NCBI GenBank assembly: GCA_946479785.1
Contig: CAMLHQ010000012.1
Span: 1-54,526 of the forward strand
Origin: an uncultured Nitrospira sp.
GTDB lineage: Bacteria > Nitrospirota > Nitrospiria > Nitrospirales > Nitrospiraceae
DNA length: 54,526 nt
Direction: 5' to 3'
A program made the translations under genes and the position numbers. Positions 34,779-43,615 of this stretch are shown piece by piece. The notes under the pieces were generated by a model, which was given only the letters and a program-made list of their open reading frames with translations, had not been told where the DNA came from and did not search any database. The stretch's first letter is position 1; every line of letters begins with the position of its first letter.

Positions 34779-35870
34779 TTATGTCCGGCCGGATTTCTTG
34801 TGTGTCTTTTTTTGCTTGGCTTGCGCCAGTTGAGTTTCTAATGTCGCCACCCGTTGTTCGAGACTGCGGACCAATTGTCGTAATTCTGGCAGACGGGGGA
34901 TGACGGCTTGGGCTTTCATCCAGGTCTCATGCGGCATCACTGGCGCGCCGGAAACGATCTGGTTCGCTTCCAGACTGCGATTCACTCCCGCTCGTGCCGC
35001 GATCATCACTTGATCCCCAATAGTAATGTGATCGGCCAGGCCCGCTTGTCCGCCGATCATGACGTGACGGCCGATCGTCGTACTGCCGGCGATGCCGACC
35101 TGCGCAACGATAATGCTATGTTCGCCCACCGTCACGTTATGGGCGATTTGCGTGAGGTTGTCGATTTTGGTGCCTTGCTTGATGAGGGTTTGACCGAGCG
35201 TCGCGCGGTCGATCGTGACGTTGGCGCCGAGTTCCACGTCGTCTTCGATCGTGACGCCTCCGAGTTGGGGAATCTTGTGATGCCGGCCTTGATGCTGGAC
35301 ATATCCGAACCCGTCCGCCCCGATCACGGTCCCGCTGTGAATAACCACCCTGGCGCCGACCGAGCAGCCCTCTCGGACCACGACATTCGGGTAGAGCACG
35401 CTGTCGTCCCCAATCGTGGAGTCGGCGCCGACGAAGACGCCGGGATAGAGCGTGACTCTCGCTCCAATCTTGACACGGTCGCCCAATGTGACAAAAGGCC
35501 AGATCGAGGGATCGGCGCCGATGATCACATCGGTTCCCTTGGTCACCTCCGCAGCCATGCCTCGCGGAGCCGTGGGGCGCACGAAGAACTTTTGAGCTAC
35601 CTGGGCAAAAGCAAGAAGGGGATTGGGGACCACGATTTGAGGAATGGCGATCTCTGGAAAGTGGCGATGGACGAGCAATGCACCGGCCTTGATCCCGCCG
35701 GGAATTTTGGCGGCTTTGTCGTTGGTGATAAAGGCTAATGCCTGTGGAGTCGCTTCGTTCAAGCCGGCAATGGCGAAGAGAGGACTGTGGCCGTCCCCGT
35801 GAAGAGTCCCGCCGACTAATTGTTGAATCTGTTTGAGGGTGAACGTGGTCGACGCGGATAGTGAGCCCAT
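34779..35870 (-). CDS. lpxD: UDP-3-O-acylglucosamine N-acyltransferase
   Basis: LpxD adds the second hydroxyacyl chain in lipid A synthesis, taking it from acyl-ACP. The 363 residues show an N-terminal uridine-binding domain, a left-handed beta-helix of hexapeptide repeats (about 105-320) and a C-terminal helical/coiled tail (LEQRVATLETQLAQAKQKK). The catalytic histidine is H244 in QIAHNVTVGEHS, with DGFGYVQHQGRHHKIPQLG as in the family. The acyl carrier gene lies directly upstream (6 bp), fitting the substrate supply. Confidence 0.95.
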   Translation of the reverse strand: MGSLSASTTFTLKQIQQLVGGTLHGDGHSPLFAIAGLNEATPQALAFITNDKAAKIPGGIKAGALLVHRHFPEIAIPQIVVPNPLLAFAQVAQKFFVRPTAPRGMAAEVTKGTDVIIGADPSIWPFVTLGDRVKIGARVTLYPGVFVGADSTIGDDSVLYPNVVVREGCSVGARVVIHSGTVIGADGFGYVQHQGRHHKIPQLGGVTIEDDVELGANVTIDRATLGQTLIKQGTKIDNLTQIAHNVTVGEHSIIVAQVGIAGSTTIGRHVMIGGQAGLADHITIGDQVMIAARAGVNRSLEANQIVSGAPVMPHETWMKAQAVIPRLPELRQLVRSLEQRVATLETQLAQAKQKKTHKKSGRT

Positions 35871-35876
35871 AGTCGG

Positions 35877-36182
35877 TTATTTCTTCTTCTTGCCCTTGGC
35901 GAGACGTTTCTTGACTGCCGGAGCCGTCGTCTGCTCGGGCGGAGCGAGACGTTGTTCCACGTAGCGGGCCACCGATCCTACCGTGGTGAGACCGACCAGG
36001 TCTTGATCCGGGATTTGGAGATTAAAGGTCTCTTCAATCTTATACAGCAGCTCGATCACCGCCATTGAGTCGAGTCCCAAATCGTCACGCAGGTGGTAAG
36101 ACGGCTCAATCGAACCGGCATCGCGTTTCAGATAGTCCGCCAGCGCCTGGACAATTTTCTCGAGCACCGCTCGGTCGGTCAT
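35877..36182 (-). CDS. Acyl carrier protein with lysine-rich tail
   Basis: Carries acyl chains on a phosphopantetheine arm at S39 in DDLGLDSMAVIELLYKIEE. The ACP core (residues 1-80) is complete, followed by an unusual 20-residue C-terminal extension ending AKGKKKK, absent from ordinary fatty-acid ACPs. It lies between fabF and lpxD. It is divergent in sequence (KRDAGSIEPSYHL) from the housekeeping ACP, which is expected elsewhere, so it may be a specialised carrier for envelope lipid synthesis. Confidence 0.88.
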   Translation of the reverse strand: MTDRAVLEKIVQALADYLKRDAGSIEPSYHLRDDLGLDSMAVIELLYKIEETFNLQIPDQDLVGLTTVGSVARYVEQRLAPPEQTTAPAVKKRLAKGKKKK

Positions 36183-36221
36183 CCTGCCATGTCCTTTAGG
36201 GTCGAATACTATGGCTCTTCC

Positions 36222-37478
36222 TCAGGCCGAATAGCGCCTGAGCACGACTGCGGCATTGTTACTGCCGAAGCCGAAGGCATTGAGCAGCGCCGCTTTCACT
36301 TTGCGTTCCTGCACGGAGCGGCTGATCCCCTGCAAATCACAGGCGGGATCCGGTTCGTCATAGTTGGCTGTCGGATGAATCTGTCCCGTATGGATCGCCA
36401 GCACGGACGCGATGCCTCCGATGGCGCCAGCCGCTCCCAATGTGTGGCCGACAAGGGACTTGGTGGCGCTTACGGCGATCTTGTCCGCGCGGGATTTGAA
36501 TACTTGTCGAATAGCCTTCGCCTCGACTGCGTCTCCGATCGACGTCGAGGTGGCATGGGCATTGATGTAATCGACCTGCGCCGGCGTGGCGCCTGCATCC
36601 GCCAGGGCGAGGCGCATGGTCGTGGCGACTTCTTCGCCATCTTCGCGCGGAATGACCATATGGTATGCCTCGCTGGTGGCGGCATAGCCGGCGACTTCCG
36701 CATAGATGCGCGCCTTGCGTTTCTTCGCGTGGGCCGCAGATTCCAGGATCAGCGCGCCCGCTCCTTCTCCCATGACGAATCCGTCCCGCAACCGATCGAA
36801 AGGGCGCGACGCCTGCTCTGGCCGGTCGTTGTATTTCGTTGAAAGGGCGCGGAGTGAACAGAATCCGGCAAAGACCAGCGGCGTAATGCTCGCATCGGCT
36901 CCGACAGTGATGACGACGTCGGCGCGCCCATCCCTGATGCACTGCATCGCCTGTCCCAACGCGTGGGCACTGGAGGAGCAGGCGGTCGAGATCGTGAAGT
37001 TCGGCCCCTTGGCTCCGGAGGCCATGGCGACGATGCCGGACGCCGAGTTCAACGTAATGACCGGAATGAAATTCGGATGGACGCGATGGGGACGCTGTTG
37101 CTGATAGAGCTGCGTGATCTCCCGCTCGCCCATCACCATGCCGCCCATGCCCGCGCCGACGATGACGCCGACTCGGTGTGGATTCTCTTTGGCCATCTGG
37201 AGACCGGAATCGGCCAAGGCGTCTTTAGTCGCGACCAGGGCAAACTGCGCGTAACGATCCACGCGCTCGGCCTGTACGCTGTCGATGTACCGTGCGGGGG
37301 AGAATCCATGGATCTGACCGGCGACTTTCGAGCGGTATCCGTCCATGGGAAACGGATCGAAGCTCGTGATAGCGGAGATGCCGGAACGCCCATCCAATGC
37401 AGCTTTCCAGAATTCACTCACCCCAATACCGATCGGGGAGATGACCCCCAGTCCTGTCACGACGACCGCTGTCTGCAT
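36222..37478 (-). CDS. fabF: Beta-ketoacyl-ACP synthase II
   Basis: Condenses malonyl-ACP with acyl-ACP in fatty-acid elongation. The 418-residue protein has the full triad: C167 in STACSSSAHALG, H308 in INAHATSTSIGD and H345 in SLVGHTLGAAGAIGG, with K340 just before. It starts MQTAVVVTGLGVISPIG, a typical N-terminus. Paired with the adjacent specialised ACP (39 bp downstream), it could be a dedicated elongation module for lipid A or another envelope lipid rather than the main fab cluster. Confidence 0.93.
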   Translation of the reverse strand: MQTAVVVTGLGVISPIGIGVSEFWKAALDGRSGISAITSFDPFPMDGYRSKVAGQIHGFSPARYIDSVQAERVDRYAQFALVATKDALADSGLQMAKENPHRVGVIVGAGMGGMVMGEREITQLYQQQRPHRVHPNFIPVITLNSASGIVAMASGAKGPNFTISTACSSSAHALGQAMQCIRDGRADVVITVGADASITPLVFAGFCSLRALSTKYNDRPEQASRPFDRLRDGFVMGEGAGALILESAAHAKKRKARIYAEVAGYAATSEAYHMVIPREDGEEVATTMRLALADAGATPAQVDYINAHATSTSIGDAVEAKAIRQVFKSRADKIAVSATKSLVGHTLGAAGAIGGIASVLAIHTGQIHPTANYDEPDPACDLQGISRSVQERKVKAALLNAFGFGSNNAAVVLRRYSA

Positions 37479-37541
37479 CCCTTTGATCCTTTCTCAGCGC
37501 CTGGTCTTTACTTACCGGAAGCCTGGAATGCAGTCAACCTG

Positions 37542-38633
37542 TCAGTACCTCACTTTCAACATCAGGTATAGGACGTAGCTCATAAACAGCACGTTTGTCA
37601 GCCAGCCGGCGACCATGGGGGGAAGGGCACCGCCGCGGCCGAATGCGATGGCGATGGAGTGAGTGGCCCAATAGAAAAACCCAACCATCAACGCCTGTCC
37701 AATGCCGATCGCCATGCTGCCGCCTCGGACGCCGCTCCGGCGCAGGCTGAGGGCGATGCCGACCAACACCATGATGATCGTGACGAACGGAAACGCGATG
37801 CGACCATAGTAATCGGTCAGCAGCCGAGCGAATTGGGACCCGTCTTGATAGAGGCGACTCCGGTATTCTCGGATATCCTGAAAGGTCATAGATTCAGAAT
37901 CCCCGGCGAGCCCTCCCATGAAGTCGCTGGGGATCAACGCCAGGGCAATCGGTTTCCGGTCAAAGTCGACATGTGTCACGGAGCCATCCCGATTGAATCG
38001 TCGTTGGAATCCCTTGTGTAACGTCCAAGTTCGGTCGGCATAGCGGGCTTCCTCGGCTTCCGTCATGTCGATCAGGCGAAAGGCTCGATCAAAATGGAAC
38101 AATTGCACGCCGGCCAAGGTGCCTCCGCCAATGGCGATGCTGGTGACGTGAAGTAAGGTGTCGGCGTCGACTCTGGCCCAGGGCTGCGGCGGCTTCAGGA
38201 CCGCAGACGGCGGTTTTTTCTCGATTTGAATGACGCGAATTTCTTCGGCTTTGCTCGACGCCAAGGGGATGACCGTCGAGCTGAACAGTAACAACACCAA
38301 GGCCGCCATGACGGCGAATGCCAAAAAAGGCGAAGTGATCCAAGGCAGGCTGACTCCACAGCTGCGTAAGGCGGTAATTTCGTTGTTGCGCGACAGCAGT
38401 CCAAGCGTGAGCAAGGTAGCCATAAGAACGGCGAGCGGGACAATCTGAAAGGAAATGCCGGGGACTTTGAGCGCAAAGTACGAAAGGACATCCAGCCAGC
38501 TGGCGTCAAAACTCAGGAAGCGACGCACTTTTTCGAAGAAATCGATGACGAGATAGATCGTCATCAACCCGGCAAAGCACATGAAAAAGATCTTGGCATA
38601 TTCGCGGAGCAGATAGCGGAAAAGAATGGGCAT
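37542..38633 (-). CDS. lptG: LPS export permease LptG
   Basis: Inner-membrane subunit of the LptB2FG transporter that extracts LPS. The 363 residues begin MPILFRYLLREYAKIFFMCF; an upstream in-frame start would overlap lptF and is rejected. Six membrane helices flank a periplasmic beta-jellyroll (about 125-250). Near the C-terminus are FPFVTIIMVLVGIALSLRRS and the GGSMAIGIGQALMVGF region typical of the family. It begins 2 bp after lptF. Confidence 0.92.
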   Translation of the reverse strand: MPILFRYLLREYAKIFFMCFAGLMTIYLVIDFFEKVRRFLSFDASWLDVLSYFALKVPGISFQIVPLAVLMATLLTLGLLSRNNEITALRSCGVSLPWITSPFLAFAVMAALVLLLFSSTVIPLASSKAEEIRVIQIEKKPPSAVLKPPQPWARVDADTLLHVTSIAIGGGTLAGVQLFHFDRAFRLIDMTEAEEARYADRTWTLHKGFQRRFNRDGSVTHVDFDRKPIALALIPSDFMGGLAGDSESMTFQDIREYRSRLYQDGSQFARLLTDYYGRIAFPFVTIIMVLVGIALSLRRSGVRGGSMAIGIGQALMVGFFYWATHSIAIAFGRGGALPPMVAGWLTNVLFMSYVLYLMLKVRY

Positions 38634-38635
38634 GG

Positions 38636-39727
38636 TTACTGTTTGCTCATCCTGTAGAACCAAATCAGCGTGACCAACAAGACGATTCCATTCGGCAACC
38701 AGGCTCCGGCGAATGGAGAGATCATGGTTGTCGTCACTAGAAATTCACAAGTCACGTTCAGAACGTAGTAGACAATGATGACCACGACCCCGACGGCGAA
38801 CCCGCCAATCCGTCCTGAACGTTTCGAGACAATGCCGACCGGGACACCGAGAATGCACAAAATCAGCGAGGCGGTTGGAAAGGCCAGATCTTTGTAATAT
38901 TCCATTAGCCGCCGCAGCGCCTGTGGATCGCGCCATTGGGACTGATTCAATCGGGCCACCAACTGATCGTAAGTCGGACGGTCCTCCGTGGACGCATACC
39001 CGCTTTGGTTGAGCGACAGTTTCAGGTCGTAGCTGGAAAACGACGCCAATTGGTACTGATCGGCCTCGTCCGGCTTGCTGTGGATAACACCGTCTTGCAG
39101 CCGCAAGGCCACCTGTTCGGTCGAGGCGTCGATGAGGACCTGGTAATGCCGCGCGACGATGATGCGTGGATCGTCGGCATTTCGCTCGTCTGAAATGAAG
39201 ATGCCGCCTTCGGATGGCTCGGCTCCTTTGTCCGAGACATAGATCATCATTTTGGGGATCGGTTCATTGAACGATCCCCGGTCCAGGGCCAGCGCGAGCT
39301 GATCTCGCAAAAGGTTGAGCGCAACTTTCTTAAGATTGACCGAGCTCCAGGGCTGACCCCATTGAGCCAACCAGAGGGTAAGCCCGAACACTAAGAGGGC
39401 GAAGAGCAACACCGGGCGTGTAAGCCGGAGCAGACTGAGTCCGGCTGCTCGCATCGCTACGAGTTCTTTGTCCAAGGAGAGTCGACCGAACGCGGTGATC
39501 GACGCGATGATGCCGGCGATGGGGAGGGTTAATACTAGAAAAGACGGAAGGAGGTGGGCAAACACTTTGAGGACGGCCCAGAGCCCCACACCTTTCGATA
39601 CGAGGAGTTCCACCAGCCGAAGGAGTTCCTTCGTGAGCATGACAAAACAGAGGGTGCCTAGGCTGAGGCCGAACGGAGAAAGCAGTTCAGAGAAGATATA
39701 GCGGTCTAATAGCTTACGAAGCACCAT
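38636..39727 (-). CDS. lptF: LPS export permease LptF
   Basis: Partner of LptG in LPS extraction. From the ATG at 39727 the protein starts MVLRKLLDRYIFSELLSPFG and has 363 residues. The frame is open to 39916, but a good promoter at 39758-39786 lies inside that extension, so the shorter form is right. Membrane helices surround a periplasmic domain (about 125-260), followed by KDLAFPTASLILCILGVPVGI and GRIGGFAVGVVVIIVYYVLN. It is the first gene of the leftward lptF-lptG-fabF-acpP-lpxD block. Confidence 0.92.
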   Translation of the reverse strand: MVLRKLLDRYIFSELLSPFGLSLGTLCFVMLTKELLRLVELLVSKGVGLWAVLKVFAHLLPSFLVLTLPIAGIIASITAFGRLSLDKELVAMRAAGLSLLRLTRPVLLFALLVFGLTLWLAQWGQPWSSVNLKKVALNLLRDQLALALDRGSFNEPIPKMMIYVSDKGAEPSEGGIFISDERNADDPRIIVARHYQVLIDASTEQVALRLQDGVIHSKPDEADQYQLASFSSYDLKLSLNQSGYASTEDRPTYDQLVARLNQSQWRDPQALRRLMEYYKDLAFPTASLILCILGVPVGIVSKRSGRIGGFAVGVVVIIVYYVLNVTCEFLVTTTMISPFAGAWLPNGIVLLVTLIWFYRMSKQ

Positions 39728-39757
39728 ATGTGCTGCTGTTTCCTCAGTTAGCGCGAC

Positions 39758-39786
39758 ACTATAGGGGACTGCTTCTGCCTTGTCTA
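39758..39786 (-). promoter_or_regulatory. Sigma-70 promoter of lptF operon
   Basis: On the - strand TAGACA (39786-39781) and TATAGT (39763-39758), each one base off consensus, are 17 bases apart. The transcript would start near 39751, about 24 bases before the lptF ATG. Confidence 0.65.
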
Positions 39787-39820
39787 CGGGACAGCCGCAT
39801 GGGGCATGGCAAAGATGGCC

Positions 39821-39849
39821 TTGACAAGATTTGAAGCCCTGTGTTACAT
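39821..39849 (+). promoter_or_regulatory. Sigma-70 promoter of the cold-shock gene
   Basis: A perfect TTGACA (39821-39826) and TTACAT (39844-39849) are 17 bases apart. The start near 39856 gives a leader of about 175 bases ahead of the cold-shock gene, long as is usual for csp mRNAs. Confidence 0.65.
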
Positions 39850-39986
39850 GCAGCGCGATTTGTAACCAAGATGGGTCTCGTGAGCACGTCTTTTTTTCTG
39901 CAAAGAGCCCGCCCATCCCTTCCCAGTCATCCTAATCTCGCTTTTTCTTTCATTATATCTGCGGTGTGTTTCAACTGGGTTCGGGC

Positions 39987-40012
39987 ACGGTCACGTATGA
40001 GTGCGTGGCCGT
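39987..40012 (+). promoter_or_regulatory. Leader hairpin before cold-shock RBS
   Basis: A 9-pair stem (39987-39995 with 40004-40012, one G-U) closes an 8-base loop and ends a few bases before the AAAGGAGGG Shine-Dalgarno. It may tune temperature-dependent translation. Confidence 0.45.
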
Positions 40013-40031
40013 TGAGGAAAGGAGGGTTTTT

Positions 40032-40250
40032 GTGAAGACGAAAGGCACGGTAAAGTGGTTCAATGATCGTAAGGGGTTTGGATTCATCCGACTGGATAGC
40101 GGAGAGGATGTGTTCGTGCATTACTCCGCGCTTCAGGGGGAGGGATTCAAGTCCCTGAAAGAGGGAGAAAACGTCGAATTCGATATCGTCCAGGGCGCCA
40201 AGGGACCCCAGGCTGCCAATGTGATGAAGATGTCGATCACTGCGTCGTAG
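40032..40250 (+). CDS. Cold-shock protein (CspA family)
   Basis: A 72-residue single-strand nucleic-acid chaperone. [16 protein letters not shown] contains RNP1 (KGFGFI) and [10 protein letters not shown] contains RNP2; ANVMKMSI closes the barrel. The GTG at 40032 is the right start: AGGAGGG lies 5-6 bases upstream and the sequence [10 protein letters not shown] is the family N-terminus; the upstream open frame is leader. Terminator at 40280-40323. Confidence 0.95.
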   Translation: MKTKGTVKWFNDRKGFGFIRLDSGEDVFVHYSALQGEGFKSLKEGENVEFDIVQGAKGPQAANVMKMSITAS

Positions 40251-40279
40251 CGACGCGTTCCGCATTCCCACCTGTCTCA

Positions 40280-40323
40280 CGCGAAGGCCTGCCGATTTTT
40301 CACGGCAGGCCTTCGTGTTTTTG
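40280..40323 (+). terminator. Intrinsic terminator after the cold-shock gene
   Basis: A perfect 13-bp stem (40282-40294 with 40303-40315), extendable by two pairs, followed by GTTTTT. Confidence 0.9.
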
Positions 40324-40408
40324 CACTGATTCGAGCACAACGATTGGGTCATTTCGTTGACAAAAACTATTGATACTGTTAGCGTTTGTTGACTATTGGA
40401 GGTTTCTC

Positions 40409-42556
40409 TTGGGCATCGACCGCAGTAAGGTTCTGCACAGCGCCCAGCTCTTTGCCTCAAAGGGTCAGTTCGACGCCGCCATCAACGAATGGAAGAAGCT
40501 GTCGGCCGAATCGCCGGGCGACGGAAGTATTCACAATTCGATCGGCGACCTGCAGCTGAAGCGCAATGCCACCGCCGACGCGGTCGCCTCTTTTATTCAG
40601 GCTGCCAATGCCTTCCGTGCCGAGGGGGCGACCCTCAAGGCGATTGCCACGTACAAGAAAGTGCTCAAGCTCGACCCGTCCCGCTACGACATGTATCGGC
40701 ACCTCGGCGACCTGAATGCCGAGCGGGGATTGTTGAGCAGTGCCGTTCAGGATTATCTGACCCTCGGGAAACATTTTCTCAAGGAGCGTAAGACCAAAGA
40801 AGCGCTCGACATCTACAAAAAAATCGTCAGTCAGGATCCCTCCAACCTCGATGCGCAACAACGGGTGGCCGAACTCTGCTTGCAGGAAAACATGCAAGAC
40901 GAGGCCACCAAAGTCTATCTCCAGTTGGGGCGCGAACGCTCAGCGCAACAGCGCTATGCCGAGGCCAAGGAGGCGTATGAATCGGTGTTGCGAATCGATC
41001 CGGCCAACAGCGAAGCTCAACAGTTCATCGAACATTACAAGAAGACAGGCGGAACGCCGACGCGAACGGTAAAACCCGGAGCAACTGCTGCTCCAGGCGG
41101 CGGCGAACCGACTGATCTCCTGGCCGAAGCCAGCCGGCGCATTGAAGACAAGCAATATGCGGGCGCCGAAGCGATCCTCAATCAAATGCTCACAAAAGAG
41201 CCGGGCAATCCCCAGGTCTGCCAATTGCTGGCACGTTTGCATTTGCAGCAGGGACACTTGCAGGTGGCGCTTGGCGAGTACCGATTTTTAGCTGGAGCGG
41301 CCTTGCGGGCTCAGGACTATCCGCAGGCTGATTCGCTCATCGGCGAATTTCTCGCCGTCGAACCCAATTCCGTACCGCTCTTGGAATTGCTCGGCGAGCT
41401 GCACGAAGAAAAAGGGGAGATTGACACGGCCGTCCAGCATTATGGAAAGGCCATCGAAGTGCTCCTGAAACACCCGGAACCGGGCATGCCGACGTTGCAC
41501 GAAGAGATTTTCGAAAAGGTGCAGTCGCTGGCTCCCGACAGCCCCGCCGTCAAAAAACTGGCTGCGTTGATGCGCGGTGAAGCGCCGGTAGAGCAACCGG
41601 CTGCGCCGGCCCCCGCGTCTATCGGAGGATTTTCGATTGAGGGTGCGGCGCCTGACGATGCCTGGAGTACCACCACTGCCATCAAGCCGATACAGAACCG
41701 GCATTTTGCCAATTCTAAATCTTCAGAGAGCGCGCCCGAGACGTTTTCAATTGAGAACGCTGCGCCGGATGAAGAGCGGAAGACATCCGGCGAGGTGCAT
41801 GCTTCACCGGAACCCGAGAAAGCCGCTCTTTCGACCCCGGAGCAGTTCCAGGTCTACATGGAATCGGGACAGGTGACCCAGGCCGAGCAGTGGCTTGGAA
41901 CGGTCGTGACCTCGCAGCCGGACTATGCGCAAGCTCGGGAGTTTCTTGGTCAGGTACTTGAGAAGAAAGGCGACGGAGCCGGTGCGGCGCTGCAATATGC
42001 GCGGGCGCTCGAACTGCTCGCCAGCAGTCCGAACAGGGGCGATGCCGAACAGATTCGCGGTCTCTACAACAAGGTGAAGGAACTGGCTCCTGCCAGTCCG
42101 ATCGTGGCGAAGCTGGCGCCGATGTTTGCACCGGTCACGCCACCTCAACCGGTCGATGACATTGATCCGGAGACACACTATACGCTCGGCGTGGCGTATA
42201 AGAACATGGGGCTGTTAGACGAGGCGAAAGAAGAATTCGCCTTGGCCATGAAGGGCTCCGAGGTGTTCATGGATGCCTGCCTTATGACGGCGGTTTGTTT
42301 GAAGGAGCAGGAACAATTCGATTCGGCAAGCGCCCAGCTTGAGCGGCTCTTAACGGATCCGCGTTGCCAAGGGGCCAAGGCCCAGGCCATACGCTATGAA
42401 CTGGGCTTGCTCTATGAGAAGCAGCAACAGTGGCAATTGGCCACGACGATGTTCGAGGCGATTCCCACCTTCCACGACGTGCCGCAGCGCCTGGCGGCCA
42501 TTCGCACGCTTCCCAAACCTTCCCCAGCTGCGAAAGCTTTTCGATACGCGAATTAA
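40409..42556 (+). CDS. Large tetratricopeptide-repeat protein
   Basis: A 715-residue cytosolic protein made of TPR units. Clear units lie in the N-terminal 230 residues (for example AAINEWKKLSAESPGD, AIATYKKVLKLDPSRYDMY, ALDIYKKIVSQDPSNLDAQ, AKEAYESVLRIDPANSEAQ), with a further set about 245-390 and again about 480-700. A Pro/Ala-rich linker (about 395-470) contains two copies of the phrase FSIEGAAPDDA / FSIENAAPDEE. The start is TTG at 40409, 6 bases after GGAGG (40398-40402). TPR proteins are scaffolds; no partner is evident from the context. Confidence 0.85.
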   Translation: MGIDRSKVLHSAQLFASKGQFDAAINEWKKLSAESPGDGSIHNSIGDLQLKRNATADAVASFIQAANAFRAEGATLKAIATYKKVLKLDPSRYDMYRHLGDLNAERGLLSSAVQDYLTLGKHFLKERKTKEALDIYKKIVSQDPSNLDAQQRVAELCLQENMQDEATKVYLQLGRERSAQQRYAEAKEAYESVLRIDPANSEAQQFIEHYKKTGGTPTRTVKPGATAAPGGGEPTDLLAEASRRIEDKQYAGAEAILNQMLTKEPGNPQVCQLLARLHLQQGHLQVALGEYRFLAGAALRAQDYPQADSLIGEFLAVEPNSVPLLELLGELHEEKGEIDTAVQHYGKAIEVLLKHPEPGMPTLHEEIFEKVQSLAPDSPAVKKLAALMRGEAPVEQPAAPAPASIGGFSIEGAAPDDAWSTTTAIKPIQNRHFANSKSSESAPETFSIENAAPDEERKTSGEVHASPEPEKAALSTPEQFQVYMESGQVTQAEQWLGTVVTSQPDYAQAREFLGQVLEKKGDGAGAALQYARALELLASSPNRGDAEQIRGLYNKVKELAPASPIVAKLAPMFAPVTPPQPVDDIDPETHYTLGVAYKNMGLLDEAKEEFALAMKGSEVFMDACLMTAVCLKEQEQFDSASAQLERLLTDPRCQGAKAQAIRYELGLLYEKQQQWQLATTMFEAIPTFHDVPQRLAAIRTLPKPSPAAKAFRYAN

Positions 42557-42561
42557 CCGCT

Positions 42562-43527
42562 TCAGCCGACTCGATTCGGCGCCGTCTGTCCACTCAGCAC
42601 CGCCTCCACGTTCCTGAGACAGATCATCCCCATCTCAACTCTTGCCGCCAAGGTTGCCGAACCGAGATGCGGCAGGAGCACGACCTGCTTCAGCGGCGCC
42701 AAACCGGGATGTAACTGTGGTTCATCCTCAAAGACATCCAGCCCCGCTCCCGCGATCGTTCCGCTTTGAAGTGCGGCTGCGAGAGCCGCTTCGTCGACGA
42801 TCGGGCCCCTTGCGGTATTGATCAAGATCGCCGTAGATCGCATCTGCGCTAATTGGTGAACGCCGATCAAGTGGCGCGTCTCACCAGTCAGCGGCACGTG
42901 AATGGTCACGAAATCGGACTCGGCCAACAGCGCCGGCAGCGATCGCCATTCCCATGCACGAGGGTGCGATTGGCTGTCGACAGGACGTCTCGAATAATAC
43001 AGCACATTCATGCGAAAGCCTGTCGCGCGATCCGCGACGGCCTGGCCGATTCGTCCCATCCCGATAATCCCCAGCGTTTTTCCGGCTACCGCCGCACCCA
43101 GCAGTTGTGTGGGTGCCCAGCCGGTCCACTGGCCGCCGCGAACGAGTTGATCGCCTTCGATTACCCGCCGTGCCGTGGTCAGGAGTAGTGCCCAGGTGAG
43201 ATCGGCTGTCGCATCCGTGAGGACCTCCGGCGTGTTGGTGACGATCACGCCGCGCCGCTCTGCGGCAGCGACATCGATGTTGTTGTAGCCGACTGCATAG
43301 TTGGCCAGAATCTTGAGTCCATGAGCCGTTTCAATAATTTCGGCGTCGATCCGGTCCGTCAGCGTGACGATCGCAGCGACAGCGTTCGACAATCCGTCCT
43401 GCAAGGCCGATCGGGAAGGCATGACGTCGATCGGATCTTGCACGAGGGTAAAGCGTTCCCGAATAGCCGCCATGACGGGATCGGGAAGCAGTCGCGAGAG
43501 GTAGATCAACGGTTTGGCGGCGGTCAT
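42562..43527 (-). CDS. D-2-hydroxyacid dehydrogenase, glyoxylate/hydroxypyruvate reductase type
   Basis: NAD(P)H-dependent reductase of glyoxylate or hydroxypyruvate. The 321 residues show the substrate domain, a Rossmann fold with LGIIGMGRIGQAVADRA, the substrate arginine in LINTARGPIVDE, the glutamate in GLDVFEDEP and the histidine in LLPHLGSAT. ANYAVGYNNID is typical of the GyaR/GhrB branch. It is divergent (88 bp) from the flavo-iron-sulfur dehydrogenase, which may act on the same type of acids. It converges on the TPR gene with a 5-bp gap. Confidence 0.9.
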   Translation of the reverse strand: MTAAKPLIYLSRLLPDPVMAAIRERFTLVQDPIDVMPSRSALQDGLSNAVAAIVTLTDRIDAEIIETAHGLKILANYAVGYNNIDVAAAERRGVIVTNTPEVLTDATADLTWALLLTTARRVIEGDQLVRGGQWTGWAPTQLLGAAVAGKTLGIIGMGRIGQAVADRATGFRMNVLYYSRRPVDSQSHPRAWEWRSLPALLAESDFVTIHVPLTGETRHLIGVHQLAQMRSTAILINTARGPIVDEAALAAALQSGTIAGAGLDVFEDEPQLHPGLAPLKQVVLLPHLGSATLAARVEMGMICLRNVEAVLSGQTAPNRVG

Positions 43528-43615
43528 CGGTCACGTATCTTAGCGGCTTGTCATCGAGGCGACAACTTGATACGAACTGGCGGATTTTTTCTGCATCCTG
43601 TTAGAATGCCGCGCC

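Noticed and set aside
34908..35738. A 276-codon frame on the + strand opposite lpxD
   Set aside because: Asp/His-rich shadow of the hexapeptide repeats; no ribosome binding site and no known motif.
39728..39916. 63-residue upstream extension of lptF
   Set aside because: A near-consensus promoter lies inside it and LptF proteins begin at the MVLRKLLDRY position.
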